Shown here in pieces: positions 1 through 6,995 of a stretch of DNA of 64,000 nt. This stretch comes from Amycolatopsis palatopharyngis (GTDB taxonomy: Bacteria; Actinomycetota; Actinomycetes; Mycobacteriales; Pseudonocardiaceae), in the NCBI RefSeq assembly GCF_003385185.1, contig NZ_PQHZ01000029.1, forward strand, positions 21,929 through 85,928. The letters run 5' to 3'. Position 1 is the first letter of the stretch, and every line of letters begins with the position of its first letter. The position numbers and the translations under genes were made by a program. Below the pieces are notes generated by a model, which was not told the origin of the DNA, searched no databases, and worked only from the letters and a program-made list of their open reading frames with translations.

Positions 1-1284
1 GAGTCGGCAGGCAGTGTGGGGGTCGTCGACGGCCGGATCGCCGAGATCGGGCCGTACGACGCCGACTGGCGGGCGGCTGAGGTGGTCGAACTCGAACCCG
101 AACTCGCCCTGCTGCCGGGACTGGTGGACACCCACGTCCACGTCAACGACCCCGGTCGCAGCGAGTGGGAGGGATTCGAGACGGCGACGCGCGCGGCAGC
201 GGCGGGTGGTGTCACGACGATCGTCGACATGCCGCTGAACAGTCTGCCGCCGACCGTCGATGTCGAGGCACTGCGGATCAAGCGGGCGGCGGCGCGGGGC
301 CGGGTCCACGTCGATGTCGGGTTCTGGGGTGGAGCGGTGCCGGGAAACACCGGCGAGCTTGCCGGGCTGCACGCCGAAGGTGTCTTCGGGTTTAAGTGCT
401 TCCTGCTGCACTCCGGGGTGGACGAGTTCCCGCCACTCGGCGGTGCGGAACTGGCCGATGCCATGCGGGTGGTGCGTGACCTGGACTCGATGATGATCGT
501 GCACGCGGAGGACGCGGGCACCATCGAGCACGCGCCCCAGCCGCACGGCCGGGGCTATGGCGGGTTCCTGCGCTCCCGGCCACAGCAGGCGGAAATGCTC
601 GCGATCGAGCAGGTCATCGCGTTGGCCGAGGAGACAGGCGCCCGCACGCACGTGCTGCACCTTTCCTCGGCCGACGCGATCGGTGTTCTCGCCGGTGCCA
701 GAGCGTCCGGGCTTCCGCTCACCGTGGAGACCTGTCCGCACTACCTGAGTTTTCTCGCCGAGGAGGTTCCCGACGGGGCGACGACGTTCAAATGCTGCCC
801 GCCTATTCGGGAGGCCGAGAACCGGGAGCGACTGTGGCGCGGGCTTGCCGATGGGGTGATCGACTGCATCGTCACCGACCACTCGCCCTGCACGCCCGAA
901 CTCAAACGCCTCGACAGTGGTGACTTCGGGGTGGCCTGGGGCGGAATCGCCGGGTTGCAGGTCGGCCTGCCCGCCGTGTGGACGCAGGCAAGGCAGCGCG
1001 GTTTCGGACTCGGCGACGTGGTGCGGTGGATGGCACAGCACACCGCGGATCTGGTCGGGATGCGGCACAAGGGCCGGATCGCGCCGGGGTGCGACGCCGA
1101 CCTGGTGGCCTTCGCGCCCGACGAGGCGTTCCTGGTGGACGCACGTGCATTGGCCCACCGCAATCCGGTGAGTGCGTACGACGGCAGGCCGCTGGCCGGA
1201 GTGGTGCGGCGAACGTGGTTACGTGGCCGGGAGGTCACCGGTGGCGAACCGCATGGTCAGCTGCTCCGTCGAGGAGAGAGGTAG
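1..1284 (+). CDS. allB: Allantoinase, 5' end cut by window edge
   Basis: The frame is open from base 1, so the N-terminus lies outside the window. The product hydrolyses allantoin to allantoate in ureide catabolism. Visible family features are the metal-binding strand VDTHVHVNDPGR near the start, the conserved FKCFLLHSG segment that carries the carboxylated-lysine type metal ligand, HVLHLSS, and the C-terminal IVTDHSPC. The tail (GRIAPGCDADLVAFAP, NPVSAYDG) is typical of allantoinases rather than dihydroorotases. The stop codon abuts the start of the allantoicase gene, so the two form one operon. About 15-20 N-terminal residues are probably missing. Confidence 0.93.
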   Translation, partial: ESAGSVGVVDGRIAEIGPYDADWRAAEVVELEPELALLPGLVDTHVHVNDPGRSEWEGFETATRAAAAGGVTTIVDMPLNSLPPTVDVEALRIKRAAARGRVHVDVGFWGGAVPGNTGELAGLHAEGVFGFKCFLLHSGVDEFPPLGGAELADAMRVVRDLDSMMIVHAEDAGTIEHAPQPHGRGYGGFLRSRPQQAEMLAIEQVIALAEETGARTHVLHLSSADAIGVLAGARASGLPLTVETCPHYLSFLAEEVPDGATTFKCCPPIREAENRERLWRGLADGVIDCIVTDHSPCTPELKRLDSGDFGVAWGGIAGLQVGLPAVWTQARQRGFGLGDVVRWMAQHTADLVGMRHKGRIAPGCDADLVAFAPDEAFLVDARALAHRNPVSAYDGRPLAGVVRRTWLRGREVTGGEPHGQLLRRGER

Positions 1285-1286
1285 TG

Positions 1287-2312
1287 ATGAACGAAAGTCC
1301 GGAATGGACGACAGAGCCCGATCTGGCATCGCGACGGTTCGGTGGAACCGTCATGTGGGCCACCGACGAACTGTTCGCGGAGAAGGAGAACCTGGTCAAC
1401 CCGTGGACGCCCCGGCACCAGCCGGAGACCTTCGGGCCGAAGGGGCAGCTCTACGACGGCTGGGAGACGCGTCGGCGCAGAGAGCCGGGTGACGACAGCG
1501 CGCTCATCCGGCTCGGAATCCCGGGCGTGCTTTCCGGCGTGGTGGTGGATACGGCCTACTTCAAGGGGAACTACCCGCCGGAGGTGTCGGTGGCAGCCTG
1601 CGCGGTCGAGGGCTATCCGAGCCCGGATGAACTGTCCGAACAAGACTGGACTGTTCTCGTGGACCGGGCAGCCGTGCGGGGTGACACGGAGAACTTCTTC
1701 CCCGTGGCGAGCGATCGCCGGTTCACCCACGTGCGGTTGACGATGCACCCAGACGGTGGTGTGGCCCGGTTGCGCGCTCACGGAACCGCCGTACCGGACC
1801 CGGCACTGCTCGACCCGGCCGCTCTCGACCTCGCCGCACTGGAGAACGGCGGACGAATCGCCGGATGCAGCAACATGTTCTACTCCTCGCCGGACAACAT
1901 GCTCGCGCCGGGACTCGCGGCGCATCAGGCCGAGGGCTGGGAGACCGCGCGCAGGCGGGACGACGGCAACGACTGGGCGATCGTCCGGCTCGCGGGTGCG
2001 GGCGTCGTCCGATTCGCCGATGTGGACACCGGCAACCTGCGCGGTAATGCCCCGGGCTGGTTCTCCCTGAGCGGCGGCACAGCGTCCGATGGATCGGACA
2101 TTCCGGACTCCTGGTTCGAACTGCTGCCCCGCACCCGGCTGCAGCCGGACACCAGGCACCGGTTCGCCGTGGCCGCCGATCAGGAGGTCACCCATGTGCG
2201 ACTCGACATCTTCCCGGACGGGGGCGTGGCGAGGCTGCGGTTGTCCGGTGGGCTGACCGAGCGGGGACTGCGGGGACTGCGGGCCCGGTTCGACGCGGCT
2301 TCCGCGACCTGA
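1287..2312 (+). CDS. alc: Allantoicase
   Basis: 341 residues. It hydrolyses allantoate to ureidoglycolate and urea, the step after allantoinase, in the cytoplasm. The protein is an internal duplication of two allantoicase repeats: each has a GWETxRRR element (YDGWETRRRR and EGWETARRR), a VVDTAYFKGN / DVDTGNLRGN strand and a THVRLxxxPDGGVARLR strand. ATG 1287 follows the allB stop by two bases and is preceded by a GAGGAGAG ribosome site at 1271. The frame continues upstream without a stop, but that part overlaps allB and is not used. It probably yields the urea and ammonia that the downstream nitrogen-control genes sense. Confidence 0.95.
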   Translation: MNESPEWTTEPDLASRRFGGTVMWATDELFAEKENLVNPWTPRHQPETFGPKGQLYDGWETRRRREPGDDSALIRLGIPGVLSGVVVDTAYFKGNYPPEVSVAACAVEGYPSPDELSEQDWTVLVDRAAVRGDTENFFPVASDRRFTHVRLTMHPDGGVARLRAHGTAVPDPALLDPAALDLAALENGGRIAGCSNMFYSSPDNMLAPGLAAHQAEGWETARRRDDGNDWAIVRLAGAGVVRFADVDTGNLRGNAPGWFSLSGGTASDGSDIPDSWFELLPRTRLQPDTRHRFAVAADQEVTHVRLDIFPDGGVARLRLSGGLTERGLRGLRARFDAASAT

Positions 2313-2395
2313 CCTGCGATGGAACAGCGCGTGATCCCGGCGAGTTGAACCACGTGGGAAGCATCGACAAGAACGCGGAGAACGAGGAGAACAAC

Positions 2396-3271
2396 GTGGC
2401 AGACTCGCAGGCGAACCAGCAGGCCAGGCAGCCAGGTGGTCAGTTCCGGCTCGGCGGTGACCTGCCGGTGCACCGCCTCGGCTACGGCGCGATGCAGATC
2501 ACCGGCAAGGGCATCTGGGGTGAGCCCTCCGACCGCGACGGCGCGATCGCGGTGCTGCGGCGGGCGGTGGAGCTCGGGGTGAACTTCATCGACACGGCCG
2601 ACTCCTACGGCCCGTTCGTCAGTGAGGAGCTGATCCGGGAGGCGCTGCACCCGTACCCGGAGAACCTGGTGATCGCGACGAAGGGCGGCCTGCTGCGGAC
2701 CGGTCCGGACGGGTGGGTCCCGCTTGGCAAACCCGCGTACCTGCGCCAGCAGGTCGAGACCAGCCTGCGCAGGCTCGGCGTGGAGCGGATCGATCTCTAC
2801 CAGTTGCACCGGGTGGACCGGGACTACCCGCTCGCCGACCAGGTGGGCGAGCTGAAGTCGTTGCAGGACGAGGGCAAGATGCGCCACATCGGACTGTCGG
2901 AGGTGGACGCTGAACAGATCGAGGAGGCCGGTAAGACCGCCGAGATCGTCAGCGTGCAGAACCTGTTCAACCTCGCCACCCGGCATCACGAGGCCGTGCT
3001 GGACTACGCGACCGAGCACAACGTCGGCTTCATCCCGTGGTTCCCGATCGCCACCGGCGAGCTGGCCAAGCCGGGCAGCGTGCTGGAGCAGGCGGCGAAC
3101 GAGCACGGGAGCTCGCCCGCGCAGCTCGCGCTCGCCTGGCTGCTGCGCCGGTCGCCGGTAATGCTGCCGATCCCCGGTACGTCGAAGGTGGCACACCTGG
3201 AGGACAACATGGCCGCTGCCGACATCGAACTCACGGACGAGGAGTTCACCAAGCTCTCGGCGCTCGCCTGA
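2396..3271 (+). CDS. Aldo/keto reductase
   Basis: 291 residues, NADPH-dependent oxidoreductase of the AKR superfamily acting on unknown carbonyl substrates. The (beta/alpha)8 catalytic tetrad is visible as Asp66 and Tyr71 (FIDTADSYG), Lys96 (VIATKGG) and His138 (IDLYQLHRVD). The C-terminal PIPGTSKVAHLEDN is the usual NADP-binding segment. GTG 2396 is chosen because a GAGGAGAA ribosome site lies just upstream and the protein then begins MADSQANQQ. A TTG start at 2345 is possible but has no good site. It ends just before a strong hairpin shared with the convergent gene. Confidence 0.9.
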   Translation: MADSQANQQARQPGGQFRLGGDLPVHRLGYGAMQITGKGIWGEPSDRDGAIAVLRRAVELGVNFIDTADSYGPFVSEELIREALHPYPENLVIATKGGLLRTGPDGWVPLGKPAYLRQQVETSLRRLGVERIDLYQLHRVDRDYPLADQVGELKSLQDEGKMRHIGLSEVDAEQIEEAGKTAEIVSVQNLFNLATRHHEAVLDYATEHNVGFIPWFPIATGELAKPGSVLEQAANEHGSSPAQLALAWLLRRSPVMLPIPGTSKVAHLEDNMAAADIELTDEEFTKLSALA

Positions 3272-3278
3272 TCCCCAC

Positions 3279-3323
3279 CTGACGCGGCCGGGGCCACCAT
3301 GCGGCCTGCCCCGGCCGCGTCAG
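3279..3323. terminator. Bidirectional hairpin terminator
   Basis: A perfect 16-bp stem (CTGACGCGGCCGGGGC at 3279-3294 pairing with 3308-3323) with a 13-base loop lies between the convergent aldo/keto reductase and FhuF-like genes. It overlaps the stop codon of the minus-strand gene. There is no T-run, as is usual in high-GC actinobacteria. Confidence 0.75.
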
Positions 3324-4033
3324 CCGAGCAGGGCTCGCAGGCGTGCCTCGCGGGTCGCGGGCGTCTGGCGCGGGCAGCTGGTGCACTTCTCGCTACCGCC
3401 GGCCTCGTAGATCAGGCAGCACGACGCCCTGCGCACGACCGGGGTCCGGCCCACGCGCACGAATCTGGGCGCAGGCAGCCTCGGGTGCACGGCCGCCAGC
3501 AGCGGCCGGGCCAGCGCCATGGCCGCGTCCACATCACCGGCTGCCGTGCCGGACCACAGCAGCCGATTGCAGATCGAATCACCGGCGATGGCCCACAACG
3601 AGGGCTCACTCGCGCCGGACAGCTCGGCGATCGCCCGCACCGCGGCGCCGAGCGCCGAGCCGAACGCCGCGCCGAGTTCGCCGAGATCGTCCCCCAGTAC
3701 CCGGTTCGACCGTGCGCCAGGCATCCTGCCGTCCGGGTGCAGGTCCACGGTGACGGCGGACAGTGCCGGGTCCAGCGCGGTTCCGGTCAGCACGAGGGAC
3801 TCCACGGACGGGGCCACCAGCACCGACGACGCCGAGTACCACCGGATCGTGCCCAGCACCCGGCGCTCGGTCCTGCCGCCGTACATCCGCGCCGCTCGTT
3901 CGAGGTCCTCGGTCAACCAGTCCCGGTCGGCGAACGCGGTCGCCGGGACCGCGGGCAGACCGCTGCCTGCCGTGCTACCCGCGTGGTAGCGCATCCGGGC
4001 GGCGAGCACGCGGTAGACGTCGTCCGGGGTCAT
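3320..4033 (-). CDS. FhuF-like (2Fe-2S)-binding protein
   Basis: 237 residues. The C-terminus carries CC-x10-C-x2-C (SCCLIYEAGGSEKCTSCPR), the cysteine pattern of the FhuF C-terminal domain that holds a 2Fe-2S cluster in ferric-siderophore reductases. That suggests reductive release of iron from siderophores in the cytoplasm, although no siderophore gene is nearby. The start is ATG 4033, which overlaps the stop of the upstream methyltransferase gene as ATGA, so it is translationally coupled. The longer upstream frame is a shadow of that methyltransferase. The N-terminal two thirds lack features I can name. Confidence 0.75.
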   Translation of the reverse strand: MTPDDVYRVLAARMRYHAGSTAGSGLPAVPATAFADRDWLTEDLERAARMYGGRTERRVLGTIRWYSASSVLVAPSVESLVLTGTALDPALSAVTVDLHPDGRMPGARSNRVLGDDLGELGAAFGSALGAAVRAIAELSGASEPSLWAIAGDSICNRLLWSGTAAGDVDAAMALARPLLAAVHPRLPAPRFVRVGRTPVVRRASCCLIYEAGGSEKCTSCPRQTPATREARLRALLG

Positions 4034-4899
4034 CGCGCTCCGGCTTCCGTGCGGGGACGGTAGGTGGACACCACGAACGATGCCGTCGTCGCCACCGGCT
4101 CGGTCACAGCGGTCAATCGTTCGCCCAGTCCGTCCCGGTGCAGGTGATGCGCGTTCGGTCCCATGAATACAGCCTGCCGCACCTGCTCGGGATCCAGTTC
4201 CAGTCGCGTCTCCCGCCGCACGCGGTCCACCAGCTCGAAATGCCCGCCGAGCGTGCCGTCCAGCCGTTGTTGCTTGTCCCTGTCGACCTCGAGCAGTCCG
4301 AGAGTGGTGGCCAGTTCCGCCAGGTGACCCTGCCCGGGAGACGCGACGACCAACGCCCCGTCGCGTCGCAGCACTCGGTGGAACTCCGCTGCGTTGCGTG
4401 GAGCGAACACGTTGAGCACCAGATCGCCCACGCCGGACGCGACCGGCCAGTCCTGCCACAGGTTCCACACCACCGCACCGATACGGGGATGTGCCCGTGC
4501 CGCGCGTTTGATGGCCGCCGCCGAGACGTCCAGCGCGAGACCGGTGGCATTCGGCACGGCGTCCAGCACCTCGGCGAGGTAGTGGCCAGTGCCCGCTCCC
4601 GCGTCGAGGACCAGTTCCGGATCGAGTCCGGCGGCGGTGGTGGCCAGTAGCTCGGAAAGCGGCGCGTAATGACCTGCGCCGAGGAACGCCATCCTGGCAG
4701 CCACCATCTCCGCGGTGTCGGCGGTGCCCACCGCGACGCCGGCCCGGCACAGATTGACGTATCCCTGCTTCGCGAGATCGAAGGAGTGCCCTCGGGGACA
4801 GCGCAGAGCGGGACCAGCCCGCTCGAGCTCCTCGGTACACACCGAGCAGCGCAACGCCGAGACGGCAGCGGGCGGTAGCCCTCGCGCAGCTGAGCCCAT
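4030..4899 (-). CDS. Putative rRNA guanine-N1 methyltransferase (RlmA-like)
   Basis: 289 residues. The N-terminus has a zinc-ribbon with two Cys pairs (CSVCTEEL and CPRGHSFD) followed by AKQGYVNLC, the signature of RlmA-type 23S rRNA (guanine-N1) methyltransferases. A SAM-binding LVLDAGAGTGHYL and a LVLNVFAPRN motif follow. It should methylate a guanine in 23S rRNA helix 35. In actinomycetes such enzymes can also give macrolide resistance (TlrB type), but nothing here decides that. The start is ATG 4899 with an upstream in-frame GTG at 4908 as an alternative. The gene overlaps the FhuF-like gene by four bases. Confidence 0.82.
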   Translation of the reverse strand: MGSAARGLPPAAVSALRCSVCTEELERAGPALRCPRGHSFDLAKQGYVNLCRAGVAVGTADTAEMVAARMAFLGAGHYAPLSELLATTAAGLDPELVLDAGAGTGHYLAEVLDAVPNATGLALDVSAAAIKRAARAHPRIGAVVWNLWQDWPVASGVGDLVLNVFAPRNAAEFHRVLRRDGALVVASPGQGHLAELATTLGLLEVDRDKQQRLDGTLGGHFELVDRVRRETRLELDPEQVRQAVFMGPNAHHLHRDGLGERLTAVTEPVATTASFVVSTYRPRTEAGAR

Positions 4900-5209
4900 G
4901 GTGGTCACGCTCCTATTCGACCACGAGGTTTCCGGAACGGACGAAACGGCCACGGAGAGGTGACGTACGGGAGGTGAATGGCCCTCCCCGTGCAGGACAC
5001 GGTCTTCGCGAAACGCAGCCGTAACAAGCGTCACCATTTGGTTCACGATGCCGAAACCTCGAACGTCATCTCGTGCAACAACGCTTTTCCAAGATTCCCC
5101 GCAGTAACCGATTCACGAGTCGGGTTGTGCACAGCCGCAGATTCGCCTGGTCCGCGTCCTGCCCGCGCACAACCCTCGTGCGGCTCGGCGAGTGCTCGAA
5201 GGAGGAAGC
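4900..5209. other. Divergent promoter region, rlmA-like / amt
   Basis: 310 bases without a convincing gene between the minus-strand methyltransferase and amt. It holds the GlnR-type boxes at 5010-5057 and a one-mismatch DnaA-like TTGTGCACA at about 5125. The stretch 5020-5110 is noticeably richer in A+T than its surroundings. A GGAGGA ribosome site at 5201-5206 serves the amt GTG. Confidence 0.6.
5010..5057 (+). promoter_or_regulatory. Probable GlnR-binding boxes upstream of amt
   Basis: Two pairs match the actinobacterial GlnR half-sites gTnAc and GaAAc at the expected 6-base spacing: GAAAC (5010-5014), six bases, GTAAC (5021-5025); then TTCAC (5042-5046), six bases, GAAAC (5053-5057). The pairs are 32 bases apart start to start, close to three 11-bp steps. 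GlnR is known to activate amtB-glnK-glnD operons in actinomycetes under nitrogen limitation; binding here is inferred. Confidence 0.65.
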
Positions 5210-6523
5210 GTGGAAGGGAATACGGCCTGGTTGTTCACCAGTGCCGCTCTGGTCCTGCTGATGGTCCCGGGGTTGGCGTTCTTCTATGGAGGCATGGTGC
5301 GCTCGAAGAGCGTGCTCAACATGCTCATGATGAGCTTCGGCTCACTGGGTCTCATCGGTGTCCTCTGGGTGATCTACGGATACTCCATCGCCTTCGGCGA
5401 CGACGTGGGCGGCGGTCTCCTCGGTAACCCGCTGGAGGCACTCGGCCTGAGCGGGCTCATGGGTGGCGATGCCCTGTCCGGCACCGGTTTCGCGGCGTTC
5501 CAGGCGATGTTCGCGATCCTGACGGTGGCGCTGATTTCCGGCGCCGTCGCCGATCGCGTGCGTTTCGGCTCCTGGCTGCTGTTCGCCGGCCTGTGGGCGA
5601 CCATCGTGTACTTCCCGGTCGCGCACTGGGTCTTCGCGTTCGACGATGAGGAGTCCGGTGTGGCCGGCGGCTGGATCGCCAACCAGCTCGGCGCCCTTGA
5701 CTTCGCCGGTGGCACCGCGGTGCACATCAACGCGGGTGCGGCCGCGCTCGCGCTGGTCCTGGTGATCGGCAAGCGCGTCGGCTGGCCGAAGGAACCGATG
5801 AAGCCGCACAACCTGCCGTTCGTCATGCTTGGCGCGGGCCTGCTGTGGTTCGGCTGGTTCGGATTCAACGCGGGGTCCGCGCTCGCCGCCGACAACATCG
5901 CGGGAGTCGCCTTCATCAACACCCTCACCGCGACTTCGGCCGCGATGCTCGGCTGGTTGCTGATAGAGCGGATCCGGGACGGGCACGCGACAAGCCTCGG
6001 TGCCGCCTCCGGTGTGGTGGCCGGACTCGTCGCCATCACCCCGGCCTGCGCGTTCGTCGATACCTGGGGTGCGCTGTCGATCGGCGCCATCGCGGGCATC
6101 CTCTGCGCACTCGCCGTCGGGCTCAAGTACCGCTTCGGCTTCGACGACTCGTTGGACGTCGTCGGCGTGCACCTGGTCGGTGGACTCGTCGGCACCTTGC
6201 TGATCGGATTCTTCGGCACGGTCGGCGTCAACGAAGGCGGCGCGGACGGACTGTTCTACGGCGGTGACCTTTCGCTGCTCGGCAAGCAGGCGGTCGGTGC
6301 GTTCGCGGTTCTGGGTTACTCGTTCGTGGTGACCGTCGTCCTCGCCCTGATCATCAAGTACACCCTCGGCCTGCGGGTCGAGGCCGAGGACGAGGTGATC
6401 GGCATCGACGAGGCCGAGCACGCGGAGACCGGGTACGAGTTCGGCGGCAGCCGCGGTCGTGGCGTCCTATCTGGCACCGGTGTGGCCGGTGCGGCGAAGA
6501 AGCTGGAGGAGACCAAGCCATGA
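5210..6523 (+). CDS. amt: Ammonium transporter
   Basis: 437 residues, Amt/Rh family, an 11-helix trimeric membrane channel for ammonium uptake. The N-terminal GLAFFYGGMVRSKSVLNM, the pore histidine strands TAVHINAG and DVVGVHLVGG, and the mid-protein GFNAGSALA are family signatures. The C-terminal cytoplasmic tail (GIDEAEHAETGYEF) is the region PII proteins contact. GTG 5210 has GGAGGA upstream; a frame-open extension to 5192 is less likely. It overlaps glnB by four bases (ATGA). The promoter region carries GlnR-type boxes. Confidence 0.97.
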   Translation: MEGNTAWLFTSAALVLLMVPGLAFFYGGMVRSKSVLNMLMMSFGSLGLIGVLWVIYGYSIAFGDDVGGGLLGNPLEALGLSGLMGGDALSGTGFAAFQAMFAILTVALISGAVADRVRFGSWLLFAGLWATIVYFPVAHWVFAFDDEESGVAGGWIANQLGALDFAGGTAVHINAGAAALALVLVIGKRVGWPKEPMKPHNLPFVMLGAGLLWFGWFGFNAGSALAADNIAGVAFINTLTATSAAMLGWLLIERIRDGHATSLGAASGVVAGLVAITPACAFVDTWGALSIGAIAGILCALAVGLKYRFGFDDSLDVVGVHLVGGLVGTLLIGFFGTVGVNEGGADGLFYGGDLSLLGKQAVGAFAVLGYSFVVTVVLALIIKYTLGLRVEAEDEVIGIDEAEHAETGYEFGGSRGRGVLSGTGVAGAAKKLEETKP

Positions 6524-6858
6524 AGCTGATCACCGCGATCGTCAAACCGTTCACCCTCGACGACATTCGCTCCGCCCTCGAACAGCTCGGAGTGCTCGGG
6601 ATGACGGTGAGCGAGGTACAGGGTTACGGCAGGCAGAAGGGGCACACCGAGGTCTACCGCGGCGCCGAGTACGCCGTCGACTTCGTCGCCAAACTGCGGG
6701 TCGAGGTCGTCACCGACGACACCGGTGTGGAGAAGGTGATCGACGCGATCGTCAACGCGGCGCACACCGGCAAGATCGGCGACGGCAAGGTTTGGGTGAC
6801 CAATGTGGACACCGTTGTCCGGGTTCGCACCGGCGAACGCGGCACGGACGCCCTGTAG
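6520..6858 (+). CDS. glnB: Nitrogen regulatory protein PII
   Basis: 112 residues, the full family length. PII binds ATP/ADP and 2-oxoglutarate and blocks Amt when nitrogen is plentiful. The T-loop reads KGHTEVYRGAEY, with Tyr51 present, the residue modified by GlnD (adenylylated in studied actinobacteria). The B-loop TGKIGDGKVWV and the C-terminal RTGERGTDAL are intact. Its start overlaps the amt stop and its own ribosome site (CTGGAGGAG) lies within amt, so expression is coupled. It may equally be named glnK from its amt linkage. Confidence 0.97.
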   Translation: MKLITAIVKPFTLDDIRSALEQLGVLGMTVSEVQGYGRQKGHTEVYRGAEYAVDFVAKLRVEVVTDDTGVEKVIDAIVNAAHTGKIGDGKVWVTNVDTVVRVRTGERGTDAL

Positions 6859-6883
6859 GGGCCGGACGTGGTCGTAGGGGGAT

Positions 6884-6995
6884 AGGGCGTGTCTGATGAA
6901 TCAGCTTTCCGGCCGCGCGATGCCCAGGCGGCGCCTCGCGGCGACGCACCACCTGGATCACCGCTCGCGCGGAGCGGATCCATCAGACACGCCCT
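6884..6995. mobile_element. 112-bp element with 23-bp terminal inverted repeats, spanning the glnD start
   Basis: The left end (6884-6906, beginning AGGGCGTGTCTGATG) and the right end (6973-6995) are reverse complements at 21 of 23 positions; the first 15 are identical. There is no coding capacity of its own. The shape fits a miniature inverted-repeat element (MITE), and the ends recall those of actinomycete IS5-superfamily elements, from memory only. No clear target duplication is seen in the flanks (GGGGAT and GGTCGAGG), so an old insertion or a structural RNA hairpin remains possible. The glnD start codon GTG 6889 lies within the left repeat. Confidence 0.5.
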
